54,473 nucleotides of DNA from Spirochaetaceae bacterium (GCA_028818385.1 JAPPNY010000059.1:1-54473); one strand, 5' to 3'; shown: positions 26,327 through 35,580, counted from the stretch's first letter. Notes: a model not told the origin generated them from the letters alone. A program made the numbers and translations.

Positions 26327-29050
26327 ATGAGCGACCATTTCCACGCATTGGATGAACTGCGCGCCGGCGCGGAGCGGCTGCGCTACTACCGGCTGGGGGC
26401 GCTGCAGGATGCGGGACTGACGCGGCTGGCGGAACTGCCGTACTCGATCCGCATCCTGCTGGAGTCGGTGCTGCGCCACAGCGCGGCCGCAGGCGGCGGG
26501 CCGGCGGTCACGCGCGAGCACGTCGAGGCGGTCGCCGGCTGGCGGCCGCAGGACCGGGAACGGCCGAGCGTGCCGTTCATGCCCGCGCGCGTGGTCATGC
26601 AGGACTTCACCGGCGTGCCCGCGGTGCTCGATCTGGCGGCGATGCGCGACGCGCTGGCGCGCGCCGGCGGCGACCCGCAGCGGGTCAATCCGTCGATCCC
26701 GGTCGATCTCGTCATCGACCACTCGGTGCAGGTTGACCGCTTCGGCTCGGCGGACGCACTCGCGCGCAACGCAGAGATCGAGTTCGAGCGCAACGCCGAG
26801 CGCTACCGCTTCCTGCACTGGGGGCAGCAGGCGTTCGCGAACTTCCGGGTCGTGCCGCCGGCGACCGGCATCGTCCACCAGGTCAACCTGGAGCACCTGG
26901 CGTCGGTCGTGATGCGGGACGATGCGGCGGGCGGCACGCCGCCTGCGGCCTACCCGGATACCGTGGTCGGCACCGACTCGCACACCACGATGATCAACGG
27001 CCTGGGCGTGCTGGGCTGGGGCGTGGGCGGCATCGAGGCGGAGGCGGCGATGCTCGGCCAGCCGTCCGACCTGGTGCTCCCCGACGTGGTCGGCATGCGC
27101 CTGACCGGCCGGCTCTCGGAAGGGGTCACCGCCACCGACCTGACGCTGACGGTCACGCAGATGCTGCGCTCCCACGGCGTGGTCGGCAGCTTCGTCGAGT
27201 TCTTCGGCTCCGGCCTGGCGGGCCTGGCGCTGACGGACCGGGCCACCATCGCCAACATGGCGCCGGAGTACGGGGCGACCGTGGGGTTCTTCCCGGTGGA
27301 CTCCGAGACGCTGCGCTACCTGCGTCTGACCGGGCGCGGCGACGACGAGGTGGAGCGGGTCGCAGCGTACTGCCGCGCGCAGGGGTTGTTCCGCAGCGAC
27401 GATGCGCCGGATCCCCGCTACAGCGCCACCCTGGAGCTGGACCTGGGCTCGGTGCAGGCGGTCCTGGCCGGCCCCAAGCGGCCGCAGGACCGCGTGCCTC
27501 TCGGCCAGATGAAGCGCCGTTTCGCCGAGTCTCTGGCGGCTCCGGTCGCTGAGCGCGGCTACGGGCTCGACGAGGCGGCACGGCAGGCAGCCGCACGGGT
27601 CGGCAGCAACGGCGACCGGGCGGACCTGCGCCACGGCGCGGTGGTGATCGCCGCCATCACCTCGTGCACGAACACCTCCAACCCCAGCGTCATGGTCGGC
27701 GCCGGCCTGCTGGCGCGCAACGCGCGACGGCGCGGACTGCAGGTGCCGCCGTACGTGAAGACCAGCCTGGCGCCCGGCTCGCGCGTGGTCACCGACTACC
27801 TGGGGTCCGCCGGCCTGCTCGCGCCGCTGGCCGAGCTGGGCTTCGACGTGGTCGGTTACGGCTGCACCACCTGTATCGGCAACTCCGGACCGCTGCCGGA
27901 GTCGGTGACCGCGGCCGTGGAGTCGGCCGACCTGGTTGCCGCCGCAGTGCTCTCCGGCAACCGCAACTTCGAGGGCCGCGTGCACGCGGCCGTGCGCGCC
28001 AACTACCTGGCATCGCCGCCGCTGGTGGTCGCCTACGCGCTGGCCGGCACGGTCGACATCGACCTGACGAGCGATCCGATCGGCCGCGGCGACGACGGGG
28101 CTCCTGTCTACCTGCACGACATCTGGCCCAGCAACGCCGAGATCACGGAGGCGGTGGCCGATTCGGTCAGCGCCGACCAGTTCGCGGACCGCTACCGCGA
28201 CGTCTTTTCCGGCAATCCGGCGTGGAGCGCCATCGAAGGCTCGGGCGGCACGCGCTACGCGTGGGAGGCGGATTCGACCTATATCCAGGAGCCCCCGTTC
28301 TTCGCGGACTTCGGCCGGGAGACGCCGCCGGTGTCGGACATCGCCGGCGCGCGCGCACTGCTGGTGCTGGGCGACTCGATCACCACGGACCACATCTCGC
28401 CGGCCGGCGGCATCGCCGCCGACAGCCCGGCCGGCCGCTACCTGCTGCAGCACGGGGTGGCACGCGCCGATTTCAACCAGTACGGCGCGCGCCGCGGCAA
28501 CCACGAGGTGATGATGCGCGGCACGTTCGCGAACATCCGCATCAAGAACCAGTTGGTTGCCGGCACCGAGGGCGGCGTGACCGAGCACCGGCCGTCCGGC
28601 GATCGCCTGTCCGTGTTCGACGCCGCGGTCCGCTACCGTGACGATGACGTGCCGCTCATCGTGCTGGCCGGCCAGGAATACGGCGCCGGTTCCAGCCGCG
28701 ACTGGGCGGCCAAGGGGCCGGCGCTGCTCGGCGTGCGGGCGGTGATCGCGCAGAGCTACGAGCGCATCCACCGCTCCAACCTGGTCGGCATGGGGATACT
28801 GCCACTGGAGTTCCAGCCGGGCGAGTCCGCCGCCGGCCTGGGCCTGTCCGGCCGCGAGCGGTTCGACGTCAGCGGGTTGTCCGGCGGCCTGACGCCCGGT
28901 CAGCAGGTGACGGTGACGGCGACCGCGGACGACGGTCAGGTCACGCGCTTCACCGCCACCGCCCGCATCGACACCGCTCTGGAGATCGAATACCTGGCCG
29001 CCGGCGGCATCCTGTCCAAGGTCCTGATGGACCTGGGCAGGCAGGGCTGA
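26327..29050 (+). CDS. acnA: Aconitate hydratase
   Basis: This 907-residue protein has all the AcnA landmarks: TDSHTTMINGLGVLGWGVGGIEAEA with few changes, the 4Fe-4S cysteines in SCTNTSNP (Cys447) and GCTTCIGNSG (Cys513, Cys516), and the swivelling C-terminal domain with DSITTDHISPAG, GRRGNHEVMMRGTFANIR-like blocks and GAGSSRDWAAKG. It interconverts citrate and isocitrate. GGAGG sits nine bases before the ATG. Two citrate synthases lie about 12 kb downstream. Confidence 0.95.
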   Translation: MSDHFHALDELRAGAERLRYYRLGALQDAGLTRLAELPYSIRILLESVLRHSAAAGGGPAVTREHVEAVAGWRPQDRERPSVPFMPARVVMQDFTGVPAVLDLAAMRDALARAGGDPQRVNPSIPVDLVIDHSVQVDRFGSADALARNAEIEFERNAERYRFLHWGQQAFANFRVVPPATGIVHQVNLEHLASVVMRDDAAGGTPPAAYPDTVVGTDSHTTMINGLGVLGWGVGGIEAEAAMLGQPSDLVLPDVVGMRLTGRLSEGVTATDLTLTVTQMLRSHGVVGSFVEFFGSGLAGLALTDRATIANMAPEYGATVGFFPVDSETLRYLRLTGRGDDEVERVAAYCRAQGLFRSDDAPDPRYSATLELDLGSVQAVLAGPKRPQDRVPLGQMKRRFAESLAAPVAERGYGLDEAARQAAARVGSNGDRADLRHGAVVIAAITSCTNTSNPSVMVGAGLLARNARRRGLQVPPYVKTSLAPGSRVVTDYLGSAGLLAPLAELGFDVVGYGCTTCIGNSGPLPESVTAAVESADLVAAAVLSGNRNFEGRVHAAVRANYLASPPLVVAYALAGTVDIDLTSDPIGRGDDGAPVYLHDIWPSNAEITEAVADSVSADQFADRYRDVFSGNPAWSAIEGSGGTRYAWEADSTYIQEPPFFADFGRETPPVSDIAGARALLVLGDSITTDHISPAGGIAADSPAGRYLLQHGVARADFNQYGARRGNHEVMMRGTFANIRIKNQLVAGTEGGVTEHRPSGDRLSVFDAAVRYRDDDVPLIVLAGQEYGAGSSRDWAAKGPALLGVRAVIAQSYERIHRSNLVGMGILPLEFQPGESAAGLGLSGRERFDVSGLSGGLTPGQQVTVTATADDGQVTRFTATARIDTALEIEYLAAGGILSKVLMDLGRQG

Positions 29051-29114
29051 GCGCGGAAGTACGAAGCGCGGCCGCAGCGGCCCGGGTCACGTCACACGCT
29101 TGACATCCGTGATG

Positions 29115-29134
29115 TTAGCTATGATCCTAGCTAA
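29115..29134. promoter_or_regulatory. Inverted repeat directly upstream of a TA antitoxin gene
   Basis: TTAGCTA (29115-29121) and TAGCTAA (29128-29134) are perfect arms around TGATCC, ending one base before the antitoxin ATG. Phd/VapB-type antitoxins bind such repeats. A TTGACA at 29100-29105 and TATGAT at 29120-29125 could be promoter boxes, but their 14-base spacing is short. Confidence 0.5.
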
Positions 29135-29135
29135 G

Positions 29136-29381
29136 ATGAACGAGTCGCATGTGGTCGTGAACGTTCACCATGCCAAGTCGCAGCTCTCCCGGCTTCTGGC
29201 GCGAGCGGAGGCGGGTGAGGAAGTGGTGATCGCCCGCAACGGCGATCCGGTCGCGAGGCTGGTGAGCATCGGGGGCATGCGTGGGACGCGGCGGTTCGGG
29301 GCGCTGAAGGATCACATCACCGTTGACGACAGCTTCTTCGAACCGTTGCCGGAGGACGAGTTGGCCCGCTGGGAATCATGA
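29136..29381 (+). CDS. Phd/YefM-family antitoxin
   Basis: This is an 81-residue protein. Its VVVNVHHAKSQLSRLLARAEAGEEVVIARNGDPVARLV region is the N-terminal DNA-binding fold of Phd/YefM antitoxins. The C-terminal SFFEPLPEDELARWE is the toxin-neutralising tail common in modules paired with PIN toxins. ATG 29136 was chosen because the conserved region begins there and the inverted repeat ends just before it. ATG 29121 also opens this frame. Confidence 0.85.
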   Translation: MNESHVVVNVHHAKSQLSRLLARAEAGEEVVIARNGDPVARLVSIGGMRGTRRFGALKDHITVDDSFFEPLPEDELARWES

Positions 29382-29384
29382 TCG

Positions 29385-29771
29385 GTGAGGGTACTGCTGG
29401 ACACGCATGCGCTGCTGTGGTGGCTTGCGGGTAGCGATCGCCTGACAGCAGTGGCCCGTCAGGCGATCGACGACGGTGCCAACGACGTGCTGGTCAGCGC
29501 CGCGTCCGCCTGGGAGATCGCGACCAAGTACCGCCTTGGACGCCTTCCGGGTGCGGCCGTCGTGGCGGAGGATGTCACCGGCTGCCTCCTGGACCAGGGC
29601 TTCCAGCCGCTCGCGATCACCGTGGCGGACGGCGAGCGTGCCGGGCGCCTGCCGGGGCCCGTGCGCGATCCCTTCGACCGGATGCTGATCGCACAGGCGC
29701 TTCGGCTGGATGCCGTCCTGATATCGGTCGAGGAGCCGTTCGACCGGTACGGCGTCCGTCGCCTATGGTGA
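29385..29771 (+). CDS. VapC-type PIN-domain toxin
   Basis: This is a 128-residue PIN toxin with Asp6 (LLDTHALLWWL), Glu44 (SAWEIATKYRLGR) and Asp95/Asp98 (RDPFDRMLIAQA). The position usually held by the fourth Asp reads ISVEEPF, with Glu, before the typical FDRYGV end. The start is a GTG 3 bp behind the antitoxin stop. The MoxR gene begins 4 bp after its stop, so transcription probably runs on. Confidence 0.87.
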   Translation: MRVLLDTHALLWWLAGSDRLTAVARQAIDDGANDVLVSAASAWEIATKYRLGRLPGAAVVAEDVTGCLLDQGFQPLAITVADGERAGRLPGPVRDPFDRMLIAQALRLDAVLISVEEPFDRYGVRRLW

Positions 29772-29775
29772 GCAT

Positions 29776-31353
29776 GTGACCGGCACTTCATCCCTTCCGT
29801 CGACATCTCTGCCATCGACGTTCGGCCAGCTCAAGGCATCCGGCTACCGGCAACGCTCGGTCAAGGAGGAGCTGCGCGCCAACCTGCTCGCCCGCCTGCG
29901 CGCGGACCAGCCGCTGTTTCCGGGCATCATCGGCTACGACAAGACCGTGCTGCCCGGGATCGTCAACGCGATCCTGTCGCGGCACGACTTCATCCTGCTC
30001 GGCCTGCGCGGCCAGGCCAAGTCGCGCATCCTGCGCGCGCTGGCCGGCTTCCTGGACGAGCACGCGCCCGTGATCGCCGGCAGCGACCTCAACGAGAGCC
30101 CGTTCGAGCCGATCCTGGCCGCCTCCCGGCAGCGCGTGCAGGAGCAGGGCGACGACCTGCCGATCGACTGGATGCACCGCGACGAGCGCTACCACGAGAA
30201 GCTCGCCACCCCCGACGTGACCGTGGCCGACCTGGTCGGCGACATCGACCCGATCAAGGCGGCCACCAAGCGGCTCTCCTACGCCGACGAGGGCGTCATC
30301 CACTACGGGATCGTCCCGCGCACCAACCGCGGCATCTTCGCCATCAACGAGCTGCCCGACCTGGCGCCGCGCATCCAGGTGGCGCTGCTCAACGTGCTGG
30401 AGGAGGAGGACATCCAGATCCGCGGGTTCCCGATCCGCATCCCCCTGGACATCCAGCTCGTCTTTTCGGCAAACCCCGAGGACTACACCAACCGCGGCAA
30501 CATCATCACCCCGCTCAAGGACCGCATCGACTCGCAGATCATCACCCACTACCCGGACCGCATGGAGCACGCCATGGCGATCACGGCGCAGGAGGCGTGG
30601 ACGGAGCGCGACGGCGACTACGAGCTGCGCGTGCCGCGCTACTTCAAGGAGCTGATCGAGGAGGTCACCTTCGAGGCGCGCAAGAGCGAGTTCGTGGACC
30701 AGAAGTCCGGCGTGTCGGCGCGCATGCCGATCGCGTTGCTGGAGAACGTGCTCAGCAACATGGAGCGGCGCGCCGCCCGCCTGGGCGAGCCGGTGATCTA
30801 CCCGCGACTGACCGACCTGCACACGGCGCTGACCGCCATGACCGGCAAGATGGAGCTGGTCTACGAGGGCGAGCAGGAGGGCCCGGTGCTGGTGGCCCGC
30901 AAGATCATCGGCCAGGCGGTCAAGCGCACCTTCCGCCGCTACCTGCCGACGCCGGACGTGCGCTCGCGCGATGGCGGCGAGCGCGGCGGTCAGCGGCGCG
31001 CCGGGCGATCGGGGCAGGCAGAGCGCGCGGAGCGGCCGGAAGCGGACGAGACCGACTCCGTCTATCAACCCATCGTGAGCTGGTTCGCGGAGGGGCAGAC
31101 CGTGGACACCTCGGACGATCTGGCCACCGAGGAGTACATCCGCCGATTCGGGCGGGTGGCGGGGCTGCGCGACATGGCCGCCGAGCGCTTCCGCATCGAC
31201 GAGCCGGAGGAGTTGGGGCTGGGGATGGAGCTGGTGCTGGAGGGCCTGCATCAGCACTCCATGCTGTCCAAGCGCGACCTGGAGAGCTCGACCTCCTACC
31301 GGGACATGCTCAAGGCGATGTTCGACCAGATGACCGACGACGACACCGCCTGA
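29776..31353 (+). CDS. MoxR/ChlI-like AAA+ ATPase
   Basis: This 525-residue AAA+ protein resembles the magnesium-chelatase I subunit/MoxR group. The P-loop is GLRGQAKS (76-83), with Ala in place of the usual Gly before Lys, a form I associate with this subgroup. Walker B is in GIFAINELPDL, and the sensor region VFSANPEDYTNRG with PLKDRIDSQI follows. A C-terminal helical part (DLATEEYIRRFGRVAGL to the end) is specific to it. The only in-frame start is GTG 29776. It pairs with the VWA gene 10 bp downstream; MoxR/VWA pairs act as chaperone-like assemblers of enzymes or surface proteins. The client is unknown. Confidence 0.85.
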   Translation: MTGTSSLPSTSLPSTFGQLKASGYRQRSVKEELRANLLARLRADQPLFPGIIGYDKTVLPGIVNAILSRHDFILLGLRGQAKSRILRALAGFLDEHAPVIAGSDLNESPFEPILAASRQRVQEQGDDLPIDWMHRDERYHEKLATPDVTVADLVGDIDPIKAATKRLSYADEGVIHYGIVPRTNRGIFAINELPDLAPRIQVALLNVLEEEDIQIRGFPIRIPLDIQLVFSANPEDYTNRGNIITPLKDRIDSQIITHYPDRMEHAMAITAQEAWTERDGDYELRVPRYFKELIEEVTFEARKSEFVDQKSGVSARMPIALLENVLSNMERRAARLGEPVIYPRLTDLHTALTAMTGKMELVYEGEQEGPVLVARKIIGQAVKRTFRRYLPTPDVRSRDGGERGGQRRAGRSGQAERAERPEADETDSVYQPIVSWFAEGQTVDTSDDLATEEYIRRFGRVAGLRDMAAERFRIDEPEELGLGMELVLEGLHQHSMLSKRDLESSTSYRDMLKAMFDQMTDDDTA

Positions 31354-31363
31354 GGCGGGCTCC

Positions 31364-32455
31364 ATGCACTGGCGCTACCTGAAGTGGGACGACTCGCTGG
31401 CCGCCGCGGTGGCGGCCTTCGAGGACCTGCTCAGCCTGTTCAACTTCCTGCTGCTGCAGGCGTCCGGGGACGTCGACCGGGTGCTGCAGTGGATGCGCTA
31501 CCTGCAGGAGCGCGGCATGATCGACGCGGACGTCGACCTGGAGGAGTTCCGCGACCGGCTGGAGGACGAGAACCTGATCGAGCGCGACGGCGAAGGCGGC
31601 TACAGCCTGACCGCGCGCGGCGAGCAGCGCATCCGCAAGGAGTCGCTGGCGCTGGTCTTCCGCAACCTGGCCAAGGGCGGCTTCGGCCAGCACCGCGTGC
31701 CGCACACCGGCGAGGGCGGCGAGCGCACGACCGAGACGCGCGGCTACCGCGCCGGCGACCCGATCACCCAGATCGACGCGCTGGGCACCATCAGCAACGC
31801 CGTCAAGCGCGGCGGGCTGGACGACATCACCCTGCAGGAGCAGGACTTCGAGGTGTACGAGAGCGAGCACCAGTCGTCGTGCGCGACCGTGCTGCTGATC
31901 GACATCAGCCACAGCATGATCCTGTACGGCGAGGACCGGATCACCCCGGCCAAGCAGGTGGCGCTGGCGCTGTCCGAGCTGATCATGACGCAGTACCCGC
32001 GCGACAGCCTCCACGTCGCCTACTTCGGCGACGACGCCAAGCTGATCGACGTGGGCAGCATCCCCTACCTGCGGGTCGGGCCCTACCACACCAACACCAA
32101 GGCCGGGCTGCAGCTCGCGCAGTCGGTGCTGCGCGCCGAGCGGCACGCCAACAAGCAGGTCTTCATGATCACCGACGGAAAGCCGTCGGCCATCTTCGAG
32201 GACGGACGGATCTACAAGAACTCCTTCGGGCTCGACCCCAAGATCGTCAACCAGACGCTGGACGAGGCGGCCGAGTGCAAGCGCTACGGGATCGTCATCA
32301 CCACCTTCATGGTGACCGAGGACCCGTACCTGGTGGAGTTCGTCGAGGAGCTGTCGCAGATCAACCGCGGGCGCGCCTACTACGCGGCGCCCGGCGAACT
32401 GGGCGAATATATCTTCGCCGACTACGTAAGGAACCGGCGCCGCGGCGTGCGGTGA
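31364..32455 (+). CDS. VWA domain protein (MoxR partner)
   Basis: This 363-residue protein has a helical N-terminal half and a C-terminal von Willebrand A domain. The MIDAS motif is DISHS (180-184), with a conserved Thr in PYHTNTKAG and Asp in ITDGKPSA. No signal peptide or membrane helix is seen, so it is cytoplasmic. It is the BchD/CoxE-like partner of the adjacent AAA+ ATPase. A metal-dependent contact between the two is expected from the family. Confidence 0.85.
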   Translation: MHWRYLKWDDSLAAAVAAFEDLLSLFNFLLLQASGDVDRVLQWMRYLQERGMIDADVDLEEFRDRLEDENLIERDGEGGYSLTARGEQRIRKESLALVFRNLAKGGFGQHRVPHTGEGGERTTETRGYRAGDPITQIDALGTISNAVKRGGLDDITLQEQDFEVYESEHQSSCATVLLIDISHSMILYGEDRITPAKQVALALSELIMTQYPRDSLHVAYFGDDAKLIDVGSIPYLRVGPYHTNTKAGLQLAQSVLRAERHANKQVFMITDGKPSAIFEDGRIYKNSFGLDPKIVNQTLDEAAECKRYGIVITTFMVTEDPYLVEFVEELSQINRGRAYYAAPGELGEYIFADYVRNRRRGVR

Positions 32456-32479
32456 ACGGTCAACCCACAGGAGGATTCG

Positions 32480-32902
32480 ATGGGAGTTCGATCAGCACAG
32501 GCGGAATGGAAGGGCGATCTCAAGGGCGGCAGCGGCACGATGTCGATCGGCGGCCGCTTCGAGCAGCCGTTCACGTTCAGCTCACGGTTCGAGGAAGGCG
32601 CGGGCAGCAACCCGGAGGAGCTCCTGGCGGCGGCGCACGCCGGCTGCTACTCGATGGCGCTGTCGCACGGCCTGGCCGAGGCCGGCCACACCCCGACCCG
32701 CGTCAGCACCACCGCGGACGTCTCCCTGGAGATGACCGACGGCGGCCCCACCATCACCACCATCGCGCTGGTGTGCGAGGCGGAGGTGCCGGGCATCGAC
32801 GCCGCGAAGTTCCAGGAGATCGCGGAGGCGACCAAGAGCGGCTGCCCGGTCTCCCGCGCGCTGGCCGGCCCGGAGATCACCCTGCAGGCGACGCTCCGGT
32901 AA
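32480..32902 (+). CDS. OsmC-family peroxiredoxin
   Basis: This 140-residue protein has the two redox cysteines of OsmC/Ohr proteins: Cys56 in HAGCYSMAL and Cys122 in SGCPVSRAL. The NPEELLAAAHAGCYSM block and a length of about 140 favour OsmC over Ohr. It reduces organic hydroperoxides. AGGAGG precedes the ATG. It converges with rpiR with only 3 bp between stop codons. Confidence 0.9.
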   Translation: MGVRSAQAEWKGDLKGGSGTMSIGGRFEQPFTFSSRFEEGAGSNPEELLAAAHAGCYSMALSHGLAEAGHTPTRVSTTADVSLEMTDGGPTITTIALVCEAEVPGIDAAKFQEIAEATKSGCPVSRALAGPEITLQATLR

Positions 32903-32905
32903 GGC

Positions 32906-33838
32906 TCAGTCGCCGAGTGGCTTCGAGTCGTCGGCGTCGCGCGTGCGCACCAGGTGGTACTTGATGCGGCGCATCGACTCCATCGCGGGCTCGCCGCGGA
33001 TTTCCGCCACCTCATAGGCGATCATGTCGAACAGGGCGAGCAGCATGTAGCGCGCGGGGGTGGGCACCAGGATGTTCGCCGGCTCGGGGATCTGGAACGG
33101 CACCACCTCGGTCGCCGCCTGCGCGAGCCGCGAGTCGGGCGCGGTCACGGCGATGGTGTGCCCACCGTACTGACCGGCGACCTCGGCCGCCTGCACGATC
33201 GGCTCGTAGTTGCCGGTGATCGACAGCAGGATCAGCACGTCGCGGCGCTTGAGCGTCGCCGCCATCATGAGCTGCAGTTGGGCGTCGTTGCAGTGGGTCG
33301 CCCGGATCCCCAACCGGAACAGGCGGTTCTCGGCTTCCATGGCCGCCATCGAGGAACCGCCCCCGCCCCCGAAGATCAGCACCCGCTCGGCGCCGGCGAT
33401 CGTCGTCGCCGCGCGCTGCAGCGCTTCCCCGTCGACCTGCTCGGTCAGCGTGTCCAGGACGCGGCGGAGTGACGAAACGATCTCCGTCACCGCCTCGGTG
33501 GCCTCGATGAGCGCCAGCGGCGGGTGCAGATAGCGGTCACCGACCGCCTGCATCTTCGCCAGGGCCAGCTTCAGGTCGCGCAGCCCTTCGCATCCGACCG
33601 ATCGGCAGAAACGCGTCACCGTGGACGTGCTCACCCCCGCTCGCGCGGCGATGTCGCGGGTATGGGCATGCACGGCGAAGTCGATGTCCGAGCTCACCAG
33701 GTCACCGACGCGCCGCTCCGCGCGGCTCATGCTCGGCGTGGCGCGAACGATCTGCGAAAGCAGATCGCGTGTTCCGTCTCGGCCATTCTTGGGATTCGTT
33801 TTCACCATCCCCCCTTCATGGCGCTGCGGGGTTGACAT
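32906..33838 (-). CDS. RpiR/MurR-family transcriptional regulator
   Basis: This 310-residue regulator has an HTH_6 domain (TRDIAARAGVSTSTVTRFCRSVG near 60-82) and a SIS sugar-phosphate-binding domain (from ERVLIFGGGGGSSMAAMEA to about 270). Regulators of this family sense phosphosugars such as MurNAc-6-P or glucosamine-6-P. ATG 33838 and ATG 33808 are both possible starts. It is divergent from the ABC importer operon, with an inverted repeat between them, and probably controls it. Confidence 0.88.
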   Translation of the reverse strand: MSTPQRHEGGMVKTNPKNGRDGTRDLLSQIVRATPSMSRAERRVGDLVSSDIDFAVHAHTRDIAARAGVSTSTVTRFCRSVGCEGLRDLKLALAKMQAVGDRYLHPPLALIEATEAVTEIVSSLRRVLDTLTEQVDGEALQRAATTIAGAERVLIFGGGGGSSMAAMEAENRLFRLGIRATHCNDAQLQLMMAATLKRRDVLILLSITGNYEPIVQAAEVAGQYGGHTIAVTAPDSRLAQAATEVVPFQIPEPANILVPTPARYMLLALFDMIAYEVAEIRGEPAMESMRRIKYHLVRTRDADDSKPLGD

Positions 33839-33841
33839 TTC

Positions 33842-33856
33842 TGAAAACCATTTTCA
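33842..33856. promoter_or_regulatory. Inverted repeat TGAAAA-CCA-TTTTCA, candidate RpiR operator
   Basis: A perfect six-base inverted repeat with a three-base centre lies between the divergent rpiR and importer genes, 3 bp from the rpiR start at 33838. A TTGACA at 33832-33837 is a possible -35 box for the importer. RpiR-type regulators use A/T-rich TGAA-N-TTCA-like palindromes, so this is a plausible operator. Confidence 0.5.
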
Positions 33857-33920
33857 ATGTGCGCGCCACCACCATCATGATACGCGGTCATTCGCGTACG
33901 GGGTGACAGGAGGAGGAACG

Positions 33921-35474
33921 ATGAGAAACTTCCGAGCCTCAGCTCGAATCGTCGCCGGTGCCGCGGCCCTGGGTCTGGCGCTGGCCACCGCTCCGGCCGC
34001 GCTTGCCGACGGGACGCTGCGCTACGCGACCGTCGGCGAGCCGCCGAGTCTGGATCAGCACGTGGTGACCTCGGATCTGGCGACCACCATCGCCCACCAC
34101 GTGTTCGAGGGGCTGTACACCTTCGACGGCAACTACGAACCGCAGCCGCTGCTGGCCACCGGCGAGACGGTGAGCGCGGACGGCACGACCATCACGATCC
34201 AGCTCCGCGAAGGGGTGCGGTTCCACGACGGTCAGCCCATGACGTCGGCGGACGTCGTGGCGTCGCTGCAGCGCTGGGGCGAGCACGGGTCGCGAGGCAA
34301 GCTGCTGTTCGCCAACATCTCCGAGGTCTCGGCGGCAGGGAGCCACGCCGTGCGGCTGACGTTCACCACGCCGTTCGGGCCGTGGAAGAACCTGATGGCG
34401 TTCATCAACGGGGGGCCGGCCATCTATCCCGAGCGGGTTGCGGCGGCGGCCGGCAGTGCGCCGATCGACGTCTCGGACTATATCGGCACCGGACCGTACC
34501 GGTTCGGCGAATGGCGGCCGAACCGCTACGTCGAGCTGGTCCGGTTCGACGGCTACGCCGGGCCGTCGGGCGACGCGAGCGGATACGCCGGCGAGCGGCT
34601 GGCCGACTTCGAGACGCTGCGCTTCATTCCCGTTCCCGATCCCGGTACGCGCGTCAGCGGCCTGATGGCCGGGGACTACGACTACGCCGAGAGCATACCG
34701 AGCGACCTGTTCGACTCGCTGGATGCAGACCCGGCGGTGGAGGTGGTCCTGAACGGCGGTCCGATCTTCGGCCTGGTGTTCATGAACTCGAAGGCGGGGC
34801 CATTGCAGGAGAACTTCACCCTGCGCCAGGCGATCCAGGCCGCGCTCAACAAGGAAGACGCGTTGCGGGTATCGATCGGCCCCGAGAAGCTGTGGCGCGC
34901 CAACGGCTCGTTCCTGCCGCAGGGCAACTTCTGGTACTCCGATGCCGGTGCGGCGAGCTTCAGCGAGGGGGATGCCGAGAAGGCACGCGGGCTGGCCGAG
35001 CAGGCCGGCTATGACGGGACGCCGATCAAGTTCCTGGTGTCGACCAACTACGCGTTCCACTACGACCAGGCGGTGGTGTTCACCCGCCAGCTCCTGGAAG
35101 CCGGCATCAACGTGCAGATGGTGGTCGTGGACTGGGCGACCCTGATCCAGAAGCGGGCGCAACCGGACCAGTGGGACCTGTTCTTCACCCACCACGGGTT
35201 CGTCCCGGATCCGATCCTGATCTCCGTGATGAACGACAACTACCCCGGATGGTGGACGACGGCGGAGAAGCAGGAGCTCGCCGGCGCCTTCACGGTCACC
35301 AACGACCCGGGCGACCGCAAGGCGACCTGGGACCGGATCCAGGAGCTGATCTACCTGCAGGTGCCGACCATGAAGACCGGCGACGTCTACACGTACAACA
35401 TCGCCTCGCCGGCACTCTCGGGGATCGAGGCCACGACGTTGATCTGGCCCCACTTCTGGGGTGTCTCCAAGTAG
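33921..35474 (+). CDS. Peptide-type ABC transporter substrate-binding protein (family 5)
   Basis: This 517-residue protein has a clear signal peptide (MRNFRASARIVAGAAALGLALATAPAALA, cut near residue 29). The mature part has the SBP_bac_5 landmarks GEPPSLDQH, HHVFEGLYTFD, LREGVRFHDGQPMTSADVVASL and IGTGPYRFGEW. No lipobox Cys is seen, so it is probably soluble in the periplasm. AGGAGGA precedes the ATG. The SIS-domain regulator next door suggests the ligand may be a glycopeptide or sugar-linked compound rather than a simple dipeptide. Confidence 0.9.
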   Translation: MRNFRASARIVAGAAALGLALATAPAALADGTLRYATVGEPPSLDQHVVTSDLATTIAHHVFEGLYTFDGNYEPQPLLATGETVSADGTTITIQLREGVRFHDGQPMTSADVVASLQRWGEHGSRGKLLFANISEVSAAGSHAVRLTFTTPFGPWKNLMAFINGGPAIYPERVAAAAGSAPIDVSDYIGTGPYRFGEWRPNRYVELVRFDGYAGPSGDASGYAGERLADFETLRFIPVPDPGTRVSGLMAGDYDYAESIPSDLFDSLDADPAVEVVLNGGPIFGLVFMNSKAGPLQENFTLRQAIQAALNKEDALRVSIGPEKLWRANGSFLPQGNFWYSDAGAASFSEGDAEKARGLAEQAGYDGTPIKFLVSTNYAFHYDQAVVFTRQLLEAGINVQMVVVDWATLIQKRAQPDQWDLFFTHHGFVPDPILISVMNDNYPGWWTTAEKQELAGAFTVTNDPGDRKATWDRIQELIYLQVPTMKTGDVYTYNIASPALSGIEATTLIWPHFWGVSK

Positions 35475-35504
35475 CGGCGCCTGACATCTCCCCGGCCGTG
35501 CAGG

Positions 35505-35539
35505 GGATGGTGTCCCGGTCGCCGGCCGGGGCACCATCC
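35505..35539 (+). promoter_or_regulatory. Strong hairpin between binding-protein and permease genes
   Basis: Arms 35505-35518 and 35526-35539 pair over 14 bases with one G-U wobble and a 7-base loop (TCGCCGG). It sits in the 106-bp gap after the binding-protein gene; the other gene junctions of the operon overlap. Such hairpins protect the upstream mRNA or attenuate transcription, giving excess binding protein over permease. Confidence 0.55.
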
Positions 35540-35580
35540 GCGCACGGCGCGCGCCCTCTGTCGCGCCCATAGGCTCCATC

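Noticed and set aside
23157..26348. Minus-strand open frame of 1063 codons opposite the FAD/Fe-S gene
   Set aside because: It is the same kind of antisense artefact. The plus strand carries complete cofactor motifs.
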